Shown piece by piece: positions 54,692-62,239 of a stretch of DNA of 64,000 nucleotides. The notes beneath the pieces are model-generated. The model worked only from the letters and a program-made list of their open reading frames with translations. It did not search any database and had not been told where the DNA came from. How positions within the stretch are numbered: the stretch's first letter is position 1; each line of letters starts with the position of its first letter. Made by a program: the position numbers and the translations under genes. Source of the stretch: Methanosarcina baikalica (GTDB lineage Archaea > Halobacteriota > Methanosarcinia > Methanosarcinales > Methanosarcinaceae); the NCBI RefSeq assembly GCF_031461075.1, contig NZ_JAVKPK010000003.1:31089-95088 (forward strand), given 5' to 3'.

Positions 54692-55176
54692 TGAAACACA
54701 CGCTTGCAATCCTTGTGGAAAATAAGTCAGGTGTTCTCTTCAGGGTGGCGTCACTCTTCTCAAGGCGCGGATACAATATTGACAGTCTGGCTGTGGGAGT
54801 TACGGAAGATCCTGAAATCTCCAGAATGACTATCGTGGTTCACGGGGATGATCATGTGCTTGAACAGGTCACAAAACAGCTGAATAAGCTCATAGATGTG
54901 ATCAAGGTCTTAGATATCGGGGGAGACGAAGCCGTAGAAAGGGAACTTGCCCTTATTAAAGTATCAGCTGATGTGAATAATAGAGCCGAGATCATCCAGA
55001 TTGCAAATATCTTCAGGGCAAGGATAGTGGACGTGGCTCCCAAGTCAATGACTGTTGAAGTAACCGGAGATGAAAGCAAGATTCAGGCAATCGAAAAACT
55101 TCTCCGGCAGTTTGGAATTAAGGAAATGGTCCGAACAGGCAAGATTGCCCTGGTCCGCGGCCCAAAGAAGGTTTAA
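54691..55176 (+). CDS. ilvN: Acetolactate synthase, small regulatory subunit
   Basis: 161 residues: an N-terminal ACT domain (HTLAILVENKSGVLFRVASL, SRRGYNIDSLAVG) that binds valine in bacterial enzymes and a C-terminal domain that contacts the catalytic subunit. Starts within the ilvB stop (TGATG), with GGAGG as ribosome-binding site, ensuring coupled synthesis. Confidence 0.96.
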   Translation: MKHTLAILVENKSGVLFRVASLFSRRGYNIDSLAVGVTEDPEISRMTIVVHGDDHVLEQVTKQLNKLIDVIKVLDIGGDEAVERELALIKVSADVNNRAEIIQIANIFRARIVDVAPKSMTVEVTGDESKIQAIEKLLRQFGIKEMVRTGKIALVRGPKKV

Positions 55177-55449
55177 ATATTAAGGGCAGATAAAGAGAGG
55201 TAGCTGCTTAATTATTTTTTACAGATTGAGCAGCAGGAAGCCTTTTCAAACTCAGAAAGCCTTCTTAAAAGTAGGCATGGGTTTCCAGGCTTCTCCTAAT
55301 ATCTCAAAAAGCTGCCCTTATTCAAAGAAGCAACTTTTCGAAAATTAACTTAATTCTCGAAGCGGACGTATTCCATAGTAGAATACTTATCAAAATATTA
55401 GAGTGAAATTTGCTTAAAAAAGCTAAATCATTTCTCAGGAGACTCAAGT

Positions 55450-56457
55450 ATGGCAACGATAATTTATGATAATGAAACTACTTTTGATGCACTTAAGGAC
55501 AAAACCATCGCAATAATGGGCTACGGAAGCCAGGGGCACGCTCATGCCCGTAACCTCCATGAGTCCGGACTCAATGTTGTTGTGGGACTCAGGAACGGAA
55601 GCTCCAGCTGGGCAAAAGCCGAAGGTGACGGCCTGAAAGTCCTGACTGTAGCAGAAGCTGCAAAAGCTGCAGATATTATCATGATCCTGCTTCCGGACGA
55701 AAAGCAGGCCTCGGCGTACTACTCCGAAATCGAGCCCAACCTGAAATCTGGGAATGCCCTGGTTTTCGCTCACGGCTTCAATATCCATTATAACCAGATA
55801 GTGCCCCCTAAAGACGTGGATGTTTTCATGGTCGCGCCCAAAGGCCCGGGACATATCGTAAGAAGAACTTATACTGAAGGTATCGGAGTGCCGGGTCTGA
55901 TTGCAGTCTACCAGGACGCAACCGGAAACGCCAGAGAACTTGCCCTTTCTTATGCCAAAGGTATCGGCGCAACCAGGGCAGGCGTTTACGAGACGACTTT
56001 TCGTGAAGAAACCGAAACCGACCTTTTCGGAGAACAGGTTGACCTATGCGGAGGGATATCTGCCCTTATTAAGACAGCTTTTGAAGTGCTTGTGGAAGCA
56101 GGGTACCAGCCCGAAATGGCCTATTTCGAAACCTGTCACGAAGTCAAGCTCATTGTGGATCTTATCTACGAAGGAGGGCTTGAGAGAATGTGGCACTCCG
56201 TTTCCAATACCGCAGAATACGGCGGTATGACAGTAGGCCCGAGGATCATTAATGAGGAATCCCGCGAAGCCATGTATGAAGCTCTTGAAAGAATTCAGAA
56301 CGGTGAATTTGCCAAGGAATTCGTCCTCGAAGGCATGGTCAACCATCCTGTGCTCAAAGCAATGGAACGCCAGGAAAAAGAACACCCGCTTGAGATCGTC
56401 GGAAAAGAAATCCGGGCAAACATCCCCTGGCTCAACAAAAAGATTGATGACGACTGA
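55450..56457 (+). CDS. ilvC: Ketol-acid reductoisomerase
   Basis: 335 residues, class I KARI. The N-terminal Rossmann domain carries GYGSQGHAHARNLHESG; the knotted C-terminal domain carries the Mg2+ ligands in ETETDLFGEQVDLCGG and the glutamates of EAGYQPEMAYFE and CHEVKLIVDL. It isomerises and reduces acetolactate to dihydroxyisovalerate. Cofactor preference follows the loop after GLRNGSSSW, where serines suggest NADPH. It follows ilvN by 273 bp, so a separate promoter is possible. Confidence 0.96.
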   Translation: MATIIYDNETTFDALKDKTIAIMGYGSQGHAHARNLHESGLNVVVGLRNGSSSWAKAEGDGLKVLTVAEAAKAADIIMILLPDEKQASAYYSEIEPNLKSGNALVFAHGFNIHYNQIVPPKDVDVFMVAPKGPGHIVRRTYTEGIGVPGLIAVYQDATGNARELALSYAKGIGATRAGVYETTFREETETDLFGEQVDLCGGISALIKTAFEVLVEAGYQPEMAYFETCHEVKLIVDLIYEGGLERMWHSVSNTAEYGGMTVGPRIINEESREAMYEALERIQNGEFAKEFVLEGMVNHPVLKAMERQEKEHPLEIVGKEIRANIPWLNKKIDDD

Positions 56458-56533
56458 TTTTGCTGTGATTGACAGCCTGTGAACAAAAAGTTCATAAATC
56501 TAGAAATATAAAATTCAATCCGGAGGGAAAATA

Positions 56534-57076
56534 ATGCCAGTAACAGGAGAAACCAAAATCATTGACACAATCCTTAACAGGAGGAGTGTCCGGGAGTTTA
56601 CGGACAAGCCTGTCAGCAAGGAAGATATCAACATAATCCTGAACGCAGGACACTGGGCTCCTTCCGGGTTGAACAACCAGCCCTGGCGCTTCATTGTGAT
56701 CCGAAACAGGGAAACCATCCAGAAACTCTCGGAATGCACTCACTATTCCGGGATCGTAGCAGCGGCTCCCCTGCTTATTGCCACTTTTCTGGACAATGAA
56801 ACTTCTTACCACAGGACAAAAGATATCGAGGCAATAGGGGCTGCAATCCAGAACATGCTCCTTACCTGCTGTGAACTGGGCCTTGGCGGAGTCTGGCTTG
56901 GAGAAATCCTGAATCAAAAAGAGAAGGTTAATTCCATTCTGGAATGTCCTTCAAATCTGGAGTTAATGTGCGCTCTCGCAATCGGAGAACCGGTTCCAAA
57001 GGAGAGAACTTCAACACGTAAGGTTCTTTCTGAAATAGTATTTGATGAAAAATACGGCCAAAAATGGGAAGAATAA
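56534..57076 (+). CDS. Nitroreductase-family flavoprotein
   Basis: 180 residues of the FMN-binding nitroreductase fold. The N-terminal FMN phosphate motif is NRRSVREFTDKPV, followed by HWAPSGLNNQPWRFIVI and C-terminal GLGGVWLGEILNQ. Members reduce diverse substrates with NAD(P)H or F420-linked donors; the physiological substrate is unknown. Starts 8 nt after GGAGGG, 76 bp after ilvC. Confidence 0.9.
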   Translation: MPVTGETKIIDTILNRRSVREFTDKPVSKEDINIILNAGHWAPSGLNNQPWRFIVIRNRETIQKLSECTHYSGIVAAAPLLIATFLDNETSYHRTKDIEAIGAAIQNMLLTCCELGLGGVWLGEILNQKEKVNSILECPSNLELMCALAIGEPVPKERTSTRKVLSEIVFDEKYGQKWEE

Positions 57077-57309
57077 ATGTATTATACTTTACTATAAAAG
57101 ATACTTTACTATAAAAGGCTGGAATTCATTATGTAAAATTCGGAATTCCAGGTTAGTTTTCCCGAAGGTTCATTTTTGATCCATTCTTTATAAAAATATT
57201 TATAATTTTTATTAAGGATTAAATTTATAAGCTATTTAGCACTATTACCAGCCAGTTAACTGATTACAGCTTTATTTGCCAGTTACCGATAATGACTTTT
57301 TCACAATGA

Positions 57310-57381
57310 AGGTCTGTGGTGTAGAGGATATCACTGGAGCCTCCGGAGCTCCGAACTTGGGTTCGATTCCCAGCAGACCTG
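57310..57381 (+). tRNA. tRNA-Arg(CCG)
   Basis: A 72-nt cloverleaf: acceptor AGGTCTG/CAGACCT (7 perfect pairs) with G discriminator, anticodon stem GGAGC/GCTCC with loop CTCCGGA giving CCG, and a T-arm with GGGTTCGATTCCCA. The last D-stem pair is a T-T mismatch. CCA is not encoded. It reads CGG. Confidence 0.92.
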
Positions 57382-57410
57382 TTACTCAAAACGTTTCGAA
57401 GGTTTACATA

Positions 57411-57596
57411 ATGGTTCATGGATTACATCGGCGCTTTCTGCGTGCTGGGAGAAGAAGGCTATCTTTAGTTCATCTACTCTTTATAGCAATAATCCTGTAC
57501 TTTTTGTTGCGGATTATTCTTTTGCCGCTTTTGTGGACTTTTCTTTTTATCCTTGTTTTAATTATACTTTTGAAAATAGTGGTGGAAAACTTATAA
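57411..57596 (+). CDS. 61-residue basic two-helix membrane protein
   Basis: Starts at an ATG 8 nt after GAAGGT, 30 bp behind tRNA-Arg. The N-terminus is strongly basic (HRRFLRAGRRR) and is followed by two hydrophobic segments (~20-38 and ~40-57) rich in Leu and Ile. No family was recognised. Possible roles include a small membrane regulator or a toxin-like peptide; neither is supported beyond composition. Confidence 0.5.
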   Translation: MVHGLHRRFLRAGRRRLSLVHLLFIAIILYFLLRIILLPLLWTFLFILVLIILLKIVVENL

Positions 57597-57755
57597 TAAA
57601 CTTTTGATGCATTTCAGATATTTCTGAGCTCCTGGATGTTGGAACGTTTTATCTAAAGATAAGTAAATTAGTAACTATACACTGAATAGTTACTATTATT
57701 TTTCTTAGTTGTATGATGAACGAAAGTCAAAATATCCAAATTGGAAAGATCATCA

Positions 57756-58016
57756 TTAATAGACTTCATCATGATGGCCGTAATATTCCAGAATAACAAT
57801 TTTTTCCTTTTCATCTACAGAGAAAATCAACACAAAATGAGAGTCAATATGAACTCTTTTCCAGTGATTGAGAGGAGACCTCAAATTTTTATATCTATGT
57901 GGGTCCTGAAGAATCTCATTTACCTTACTAAATATAATTTCAATTTGCTTCTAATCCTCTTTTGCCAGCTTCTCAACAATTTTTTGAACTTCGGGTTTTA
58001 CCTGTAGCCGATACAT
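57756..58016 (-). pseudogene. RelE/ParE-type toxin with an in-frame TAG (pyrrolysine codon or nonsense mutation)
   Basis: An 87-codon frame intact except for a TAG at codon 22 (57951-57953). It reads MYRLQVKPEVQKIVEKLAKED-TAG-KQIEIIFSKVNEILQD onward to ILEYYGHHDEVY and ends at TAA 57756-57758. The PHRYKNLRSPLNHWKRVHI and HFVLIFSVDEKEKIVILEYY blocks are typical RelE mRNA-interferase segments. The ATG lies 6 nt after the stop of the antitoxin gene, as in a normal toxin-antitoxin operon. In Methanosarcina UAG can be read as pyrrolysine, so the toxin may be full length; a plain inactivating mutation is the simpler alternative. Confidence 0.8.
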
Positions 58017-58022
58017 GTCAGA

Positions 58023-58262
58023 TCAACAATTAAGCATTTTTTTCCAGTTATCAATTGTTCCGACATCTATAGGTTCCTGTTTCATGATTTCCTGGGCTTT
58101 TTCAATAAATTCAGGCCTAAGCTCAGGTTCCATGAGCTCTTTTTCATATTCAGCAGCCATATGCATGATAGCAGCACTTTTGTCTTTTAAGCCGTATTTG
58201 GCTTTTATGATATTGAGAACCCGATTTGTTTTTTCATCAATTTGAATAACTGCTTGAACCAT
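58023..58262 (-). CDS. Antitoxin of a RelE-type pair (DUF2683-like)
   Basis: A 79-residue protein with an N-terminal ribbon-helix-helix-like segment (MVQAVIQIDEKTNRVLNIIKA, then KYGLKDKSAAIMHMA) and an acidic helical C-terminus (EYEKELMEPELRPEFIEKAQ) that would wrap the toxin. The gene precedes the RelE-type toxin, and AT-rich repeats upstream (58271-58310) look like an autoregulatory operator. Confidence 0.82.
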   Translation of the reverse strand: MVQAVIQIDEKTNRVLNIIKAKYGLKDKSAAIMHMAAEYEKELMEPELRPEFIEKAQEIMKQEPIDVGTIDNWKKMLNC

Positions 58263-58270
58263 AATGTATA

Positions 58271-58310
58271 CCTCATATATATATGGAATAATTTCATATA
58301 TATATAATGA
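58271..58310 (-). promoter_or_regulatory. Promoter/operator of the toxin-antitoxin pair
   Basis: Two near-identical AT blocks, CATATATATATGG and TCATATATATATAATG, lie directly before the antitoxin start. They overlap the TATA element on the minus strand and form direct and inverted repeats suited to binding by a dimeric antitoxin. Inferred from position and symmetry. Confidence 0.5.
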
Positions 58311-58530
58311 TGAAGCAATTTTAGAGGTTCCGTTTCAAAAAATCCTTTCTAATGATACAATAGAATAAAAAGAAAACCAAAGATAGTAATATGCTATCTA
58401 ATTCCTTTAAATGGAAGCACTTTGTAGGTGAAATTATCCTATTGAATATAAGATGGTACTTAAAATACCCATTGATCTATCGAAATTTAAAGGAAATGAT
58501 GATAGAAAGAGTAATTCAAGTTGATCACAG

Positions 58531-58679
58531 GGTTCCGTTGCAAAAATAATTTTACTGCGTTTTTAGGCTATAAATATTGCTTTTTGTATCATTATTGATC
58601 TGTTTATGGCATATAAATATCCTATTTATGATGTTTTTCACTGTTTTTGTAAAATGCTCTGATTTTTTGCAACGGAACC
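58531..58679. mobile_element. MITE-like element, family C (IS6/IS240-like ends)
   Basis: A 149-bp non-coding element with 16-bp perfect inverted ends (GGTTCCGTTGCAAAAA at 58531 and its complement ending at 58679). These ends resemble those of IS6/IS240-family elements (GG..CTGTTGCAAA). A lone, slightly altered end, GGTTCCGTTTCAAAAAA, lies at about 58327, so an outer element of about 353 bp may once have existed. No clear target duplication. Confidence 0.72.
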
Positions 58680-58699
58680 ATAATATTTATACTCCTAAT

Positions 58700-58788
58700 T
58701 TATTTAATCAAATGCAGATGACTGGTCTTATCAGTATAATTAGGGGCTGCACTTGATGCTGCAGCTGTCACTGACAGTACAAGCCTCA
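58700..58788 (-). pseudogene. Fragment related to the secreted repeat protein's signal peptide
   Basis: From an ATG at 58788 the frame reads MRLVLSVTAAASSAAPNYTD to a TAA at 58700, closely matching CFVMSVTAAAVSAAPFDSKN of the gene at 59093-59428. DNA identity is strong over the signal-peptide cleavage region. It is a short leftover of a paralogous gene. The longer frame that contains it (up to 59011) has no support. Confidence 0.6.
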
Positions 58789-59092
58789 TTTCTAAGCTGT
58801 CTATAGATCCCGCAGTAGCGCTTGTCACAAGCTTTTGTACACGTATATGAATTGTCTTGATATGCGGAACATTTAAAAGCGTATTCACACTTGAGATAAA
58901 ACATATCCGTCCCCTTTTAAACTTCAGTGTACCCACTTCATTTCCGAGCCTATCCCAAAGCTCAAAATTACTTCTCTGATACTCAAATCTTGAAAAAAGA
59001 AAACAGCACAACTGGCTAATGTAAACACTTAAACATCAGCCAGTTAGGATTTATTTTAGTTATATTCAACTTTCAGCTATGGTTATACGTTT

Positions 59093-59428
59093 TTATTTCC
59101 AGTACCAATAGGCAGGGATCCAGTATCTGTCATTGCTATACCAAAAAGATTTGTGGTGTTTATCCTTGTTGTGCTTTACCTTTTTATATCCCCAGTGACC
59201 TTTCATCTGGTATTTTTTCTTACCATAATGGTTGTCATACTTTTTGTTACCATCATGGTTGTCATACTTTTTGTTACCATCATGGTTGTCATATTTTTTG
59301 TTACCATCATTATGGTTGTTGTAAACATTCTTACTATCGAAAGGAGCTGCACTTACTGCTGCAGCTGTCACTGACATTACAAAACAGAATGCCAGCAAAA
59401 TACCGAGTATTTTTTTCATTTTCAGCAT
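59093..59428 (-). CDS. Secreted Lys/Tyr/His-rich tandem-repeat protein
   Basis: 111 residues with a clear signal peptide (MKKILGILLAFCFVMSVTAA, cleavage near VSAAP). The mature part begins with a tandem repeat of DGNKKYDNH (three exact 27-bp DNA units at 59231-59311), then a basic, aromatic tail (KHHKSFWYSNDRYWIPAYWYW). No known domain. It is likely exported or cell-wall associated; His/Asp/Tyr richness would allow metal or polymer binding, but this is a guess. Confidence 0.72.
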   Translation of the reverse strand: MLKMKKILGILLAFCFVMSVTAAAVSAAPFDSKNVYNNHNDGNKKYDNHDGNKKYDNHDGNKKYDNHYGKKKYQMKGHWGYKKVKHNKDKHHKSFWYSNDRYWIPAYWYWK

Positions 59429-60142
59429 TTTACTTACCCCAAGATATTTGCTGTTCGGATAGCCTTACTTTATTTTCTTAATTGTCTCGCTGACCATTCG
59501 CAGTTTGACAATCCTAACATGAACCAGTTAAAATATAAACATACTTATAAATCAATATATATAAAAGAAATATTTTTATTAAAATGACGGTTTTAAAAGG
59601 TTTAATTTAGGAAATAAATGTTTTAAAGGCCCTTAATATGAAAAATATTATTTATAAACAGCCAATTACTAAAATGAAGGTTTAGAAACTTTTATTTATT
59701 TAAGTCATAAATACTGTATTAAAGAAGGCAATTGAAGAATTGGAGACCTTTTCCAATAATATGCAAAGGAGAAAGGCAGAAGGGAAAAATGATAAATCGA
59801 ATAGGGCAAGCAGGTATCGGGTCTCTGGCACACAGGAGTGAATGAAATCACGGGGAGTTGGGCCAAAAAATCCCGCCTGATAAACTATTACCTCTGTGAA
59901 TGCAGTTAATTCGTGTGGAAAAACAGGTCCGAAACTGTAAGAGCAACAGGTCAGAAGCTGTCAGAGAGCAGGCCAGAGAAAAGCGAGAACACCTCCACGC
60001 GGATCTTCATCACAGAAGGTCTCTATGCATCCCGATGAGCCCATACGGGAAAGTAAAGGCAGCAATAATCTTTGCAGCTGTTGTCTTGGAAGCTCGGGAA
60101 TCTATTTTGTTTTAAGCCTCCTGCACAGCTCACGTCTCAGGC
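59429..60142. other. Spacer without supported genes
   Basis: About 700 bp. The left half is AT-rich promoter sequence for the repeat protein. The right half (59760-60120) has more GC than its surroundings and short broken frames, perhaps remains of an old gene; no identity could be assigned. Confidence 0.4.
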
Positions 60143-60535
60143 TTACCAGGGTTTGTGCTTCCATTCCCGCAATTCTATGACCAGACCATCAGGATCGGTA
60201 ATCTCGGCGCGGATAGATAGACCCGTATCTAACGGCCCCCATGTCACGAAGACACCATGAGTACGCAAGTAGGCGGTCGCAGCTTCCATAGATTCGACTT
60301 CCAGGGCAATTGCACGGTAGCCCACGGTCACCGAGGCAGGTATCGGTGCGGGATTTTCCATATGCAGTAACTCAATGACTGTATCCCCCAACTGTAGGTA
60401 GGCTATCTCTTTCAGCAGTCTAGCCTGCAGCAGCGTCCGCGATACCAGACGAAACTCCATTACATCCTGGTAGAACGCCATCGATCTTTCAAAATCACTC
60501 GGTAGAATCTCAACATGGTCAATACGTGTAAACAT
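60143..60535 (-). CDS. VOC/glyoxalase-family protein
   Basis: 130 residues with the paired beta-alpha-beta-beta-beta modules of the vicinal oxygen chelate fold. Candidate metal ligands are His in RIDHVEILPSDFERS, Glu in GDTVIELLHME, and Glu in LVIELREWKH near the C-terminus. Likely activities are glyoxalase I, dioxygenase or resistance-type isomerase reactions; the substrate is unknown. It is richer in GC than neighbouring genes in this AT-rich stretch, which could mean transfer. Confidence 0.82.
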   Translation of the reverse strand: MFTRIDHVEILPSDFERSMAFYQDVMEFRLVSRTLLQARLLKEIAYLQLGDTVIELLHMENPAPIPASVTVGYRAIALEVESMEAATAYLRTHGVFVTWGPLDTGLSIRAEITDPDGLVIELREWKHKPW

Positions 60536-60678
60536 CGATTATTCCTCCTTGCTTATATACAGGATTTTTTCCATATTGATATCTATCAGGTAAAAATAAA
60601 AGAGAATTATAAAAGGGAAAGTTCTCGGAGATCCCAAAATTAAAAGCTACAACAGAAGAGCAAAATACTAGGATAGAA

Positions 60679-60876
60679 TCAGTTCTTATGAGTCATTACC
60701 ATTGCTTGAAACCTTGAGCATTCCAAAAAAAGTTCGTTTTTACAATATTTAGAAAAGTCCGAACTTTTTGGTTTGAATTTTTCGAATTCTATTTTACAAT
60801 CGTGTTTTTCATCTGACTCTGTATCTATTTCTAAAGTTACGATGTCTGAAAAGATACATGGCAATTTGAGTTTCAA
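60679..60876 (-). CDS. Small four-cysteine protein, unknown
   Basis: About 65 residues starting at TTG. It has four cysteines (PCIFSD, KHDCKIE, KYCKNE, LECSRF) and a charged middle, compatible with a small metal-binding domain. A paralogous gene disrupted by a small insertion lies just upstream (60879-61193) and shares CIF-D-V, DCK, C-x-F-L-x-C and RFQA-VM. That a recognisable second copy exists supports it as a real gene. Function unknown. Confidence 0.5.
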   Translation of the reverse strand: MKLKLPCIFSDIVTLEIDTESDEKHDCKIEFEKFKPKSSDFSKYCKNELFLECSRFQAMVMTHKN

Positions 60877-60878
60877 AA

Positions 60879-61193
60879 TTAAATCATTTGATTGGGGGGT
60901 TGTGTTAGTGGTGTTAGATTACCTTGATTAATCATTACTCTAGCTTGAAATCTCGGACAGTTCAAAAAACTATCCGTCTCGCATAAATCCTCAACCTGAT
61001 TGTAATCTAGTGTCGAGTCAACAGCAAAATGTCGTATAAAATCGATTGCAATTATTTAGAATCATTAAATCTTTGAGTATTGACGCGACACTAGCGTTAA
61101 GTCTGTAAGTCCTGCCTTACAGTCCTTTGTATTGGTTAACACGTCACCATTAATTTTCTTTTCCCTTACAAGATCTAGAAATATACATTGCAT
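60879..61193 (-). pseudogene. Small four-cysteine paralogue interrupted by an 80-bp element
   Basis: From the ATG at 61193 the frame reads MQCIFLDLVREKKINGDVLT to DCKAGLTDLTL, where an inverted-repeat element (61011-61090, flanked by CTAG) intervenes. Removing the element and one CTAG restores the frame exactly: TDLTLDYNQVEDLCETDSFL, then NCPRFQARVMINQG, to TAA 60879-60881. The rebuilt 76-residue protein is a paralogue of the 65-residue protein next door. The inserted DNA brings a stop codon, so the gene is broken. Confidence 0.75.
61011..61090. mobile_element. 80-bp inverted-repeat element, family D
   Basis: Ends TGTCGAGTCAA and TTGACGCGACA form an 11-bp imperfect inverted repeat, flanked by CTAG on both sides (61007-61010 and 61091-61094). 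The flank acts as a 4-bp target duplication, because deleting the element plus one CTAG repairs the host ORF. CTAG fits the YTAR target of some IS5-group transposases (inference). Confidence 0.78.
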
Positions 61194-61260
61194 ATTAATC
61201 CCTCTAAAAAATTTACAACTTATTATACTAAGTTATATAATATAAAACTAAACGATTTTT

Positions 61261-61854
61261 TTATATATGTGCCCTTTGTATCATGATATCCTGTTCTATT
61301 ATTTCCAATATTTCATGATACAACTGTACAGCCTTTTCGGCTTCAACTGCTGGGGGGATTGTAAGACTTTGTATTTGATTCTGTTTACTTAGGTAATCCG
61401 CAAAATATATACGCATCCCAATTTCCGTCGCAATTTTTTCACTGCCATTCTTTTTTTGTTTTTCAAATTGTTCTCGCGCGTTCTTCACCATAAGAGCAGC
61501 ATTCTTATCAAAAAAAGATATAAAACTATTCAGTGGCTCTTCCAATGCATTAGATGATAAATATGAATACTGTATTATTTCTTGCATATCATTTCTAATA
61601 TTGGAATAATAAGTTTGATTTTGAAGCTTTTGTTCACTTATATCATCATATTGATTCAATATTCTTCTCAAAGGATAATATAATTTGTGAAGTTTTTGTT
61701 TAATATGCTCCTTTGTGTCTTCATCAATTTTCTCCTCACGATTAATTAAAGCAATAAAGAGACCAATTAATGAAATAACTAGAACAATAATTGAAATAAC
61801 AAGATTAACTTCTGAAAAATCACCAACAGTCATCAATAAAAAATAAAGACACAA
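61261..61854 (-). CDS. Membrane-anchored helical protein, unknown
   Basis: A 197-residue protein with one N-terminal membrane helix (VNLVISIIVLVISLIGLFIAL) followed by a charged, helical cytoplasmic part (~45-195) with coiled-coil tendency (HIKQKLHKLYYPLRRILNQY). The codon usage is AT-rich like the HD gene upstream. No family was recognised. Such one-helix proteins occur beside defence and stress genes, but nothing here proves that. Confidence 0.6.
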   Translation of the reverse strand: MCLYFLLMTVGDFSEVNLVISIIVLVISLIGLFIALINREEKIDEDTKEHIKQKLHKLYYPLRRILNQYDDISEQKLQNQTYYSNIRNDMQEIIQYSYLSSNALEEPLNSFISFFDKNAALMVKNAREQFEKQKKNGSEKIATEIGMRIYFADYLSKQNQIQSLTIPPAVEAEKAVQLYHEILEIIEQDIMIQRAHI

Positions 61855-61951
61855 TAGTTAAATCTTTCGTTTTTAAATCGAGTGCAAAAACATTGATGTT
61901 GATCTGGATAAAGTACATGCATCTCAGCGTTTTTTATACAGATATTGACGC

Positions 61952-62086
61952 GGCAGTGTGCCGATTTTCTGTAATATAACAAATATCAATAAGTTTTTGA
62001 GTCAAAAATTCCATATCAAAAGATCCATTTTCCCCACAATACACAATAACTTTACTTTGAACTTACAGCAAATTTGCGACACTGCC
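61952..62086. mobile_element. MITE-like element, family E
   Basis: About 135 bp. The left end GGCAGTGTGCCGATTTTCTG and the right end, complement of GGCAGTGTCGCAAATTTGCT, form an imperfect inverted repeat of about 24 bp. No coding capacity or clear target duplication. Confidence 0.65.
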
Positions 62087-62095
62087 ACAAAAGAG

Positions 62096-62203
62096 GGTTC
62101 TGTAAAGTTTTCGTCTGCTAAAAGATAGTGTTCTGTTCTAAAAGGCAATAGCTGACGATAAAATAATTTGTATCGTATTGGCCGACGAAGACTTTACAGA
62201 GCC
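62096..62203. mobile_element. MITE-like element, family F
   Basis: A 108-bp element with 20-bp ends, GGTTCTGTAAAGTTTTCGTC and the complement of GGCTCTGTAAAGTCTTCGTC (two mismatches). Non-coding. It lies only 9 bp from element E. Confidence 0.7.
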
Positions 62204-62239
62204 AGGACTGATAAAAAACAATTCACCGAATAAAGCATA

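Noticed and set aside
58789..59011. N-terminal part of a 103-codon minus-strand frame
   Set aside because: Only the last 29 codons show homology (to a signal peptide). The rest has no start signal and no similarity.
59231..59311. 27-bp repeats considered as a CRISPR or minisatellite
   Set aside because: The repeats are contiguous with no spacers and lie in frame inside a coding sequence with a signal peptide.
59900..60115. 71-codon plus-strand frame beside the VOC gene
   Set aside because: No ribosome-binding site or recognised domain; the region looks like broken sequence.
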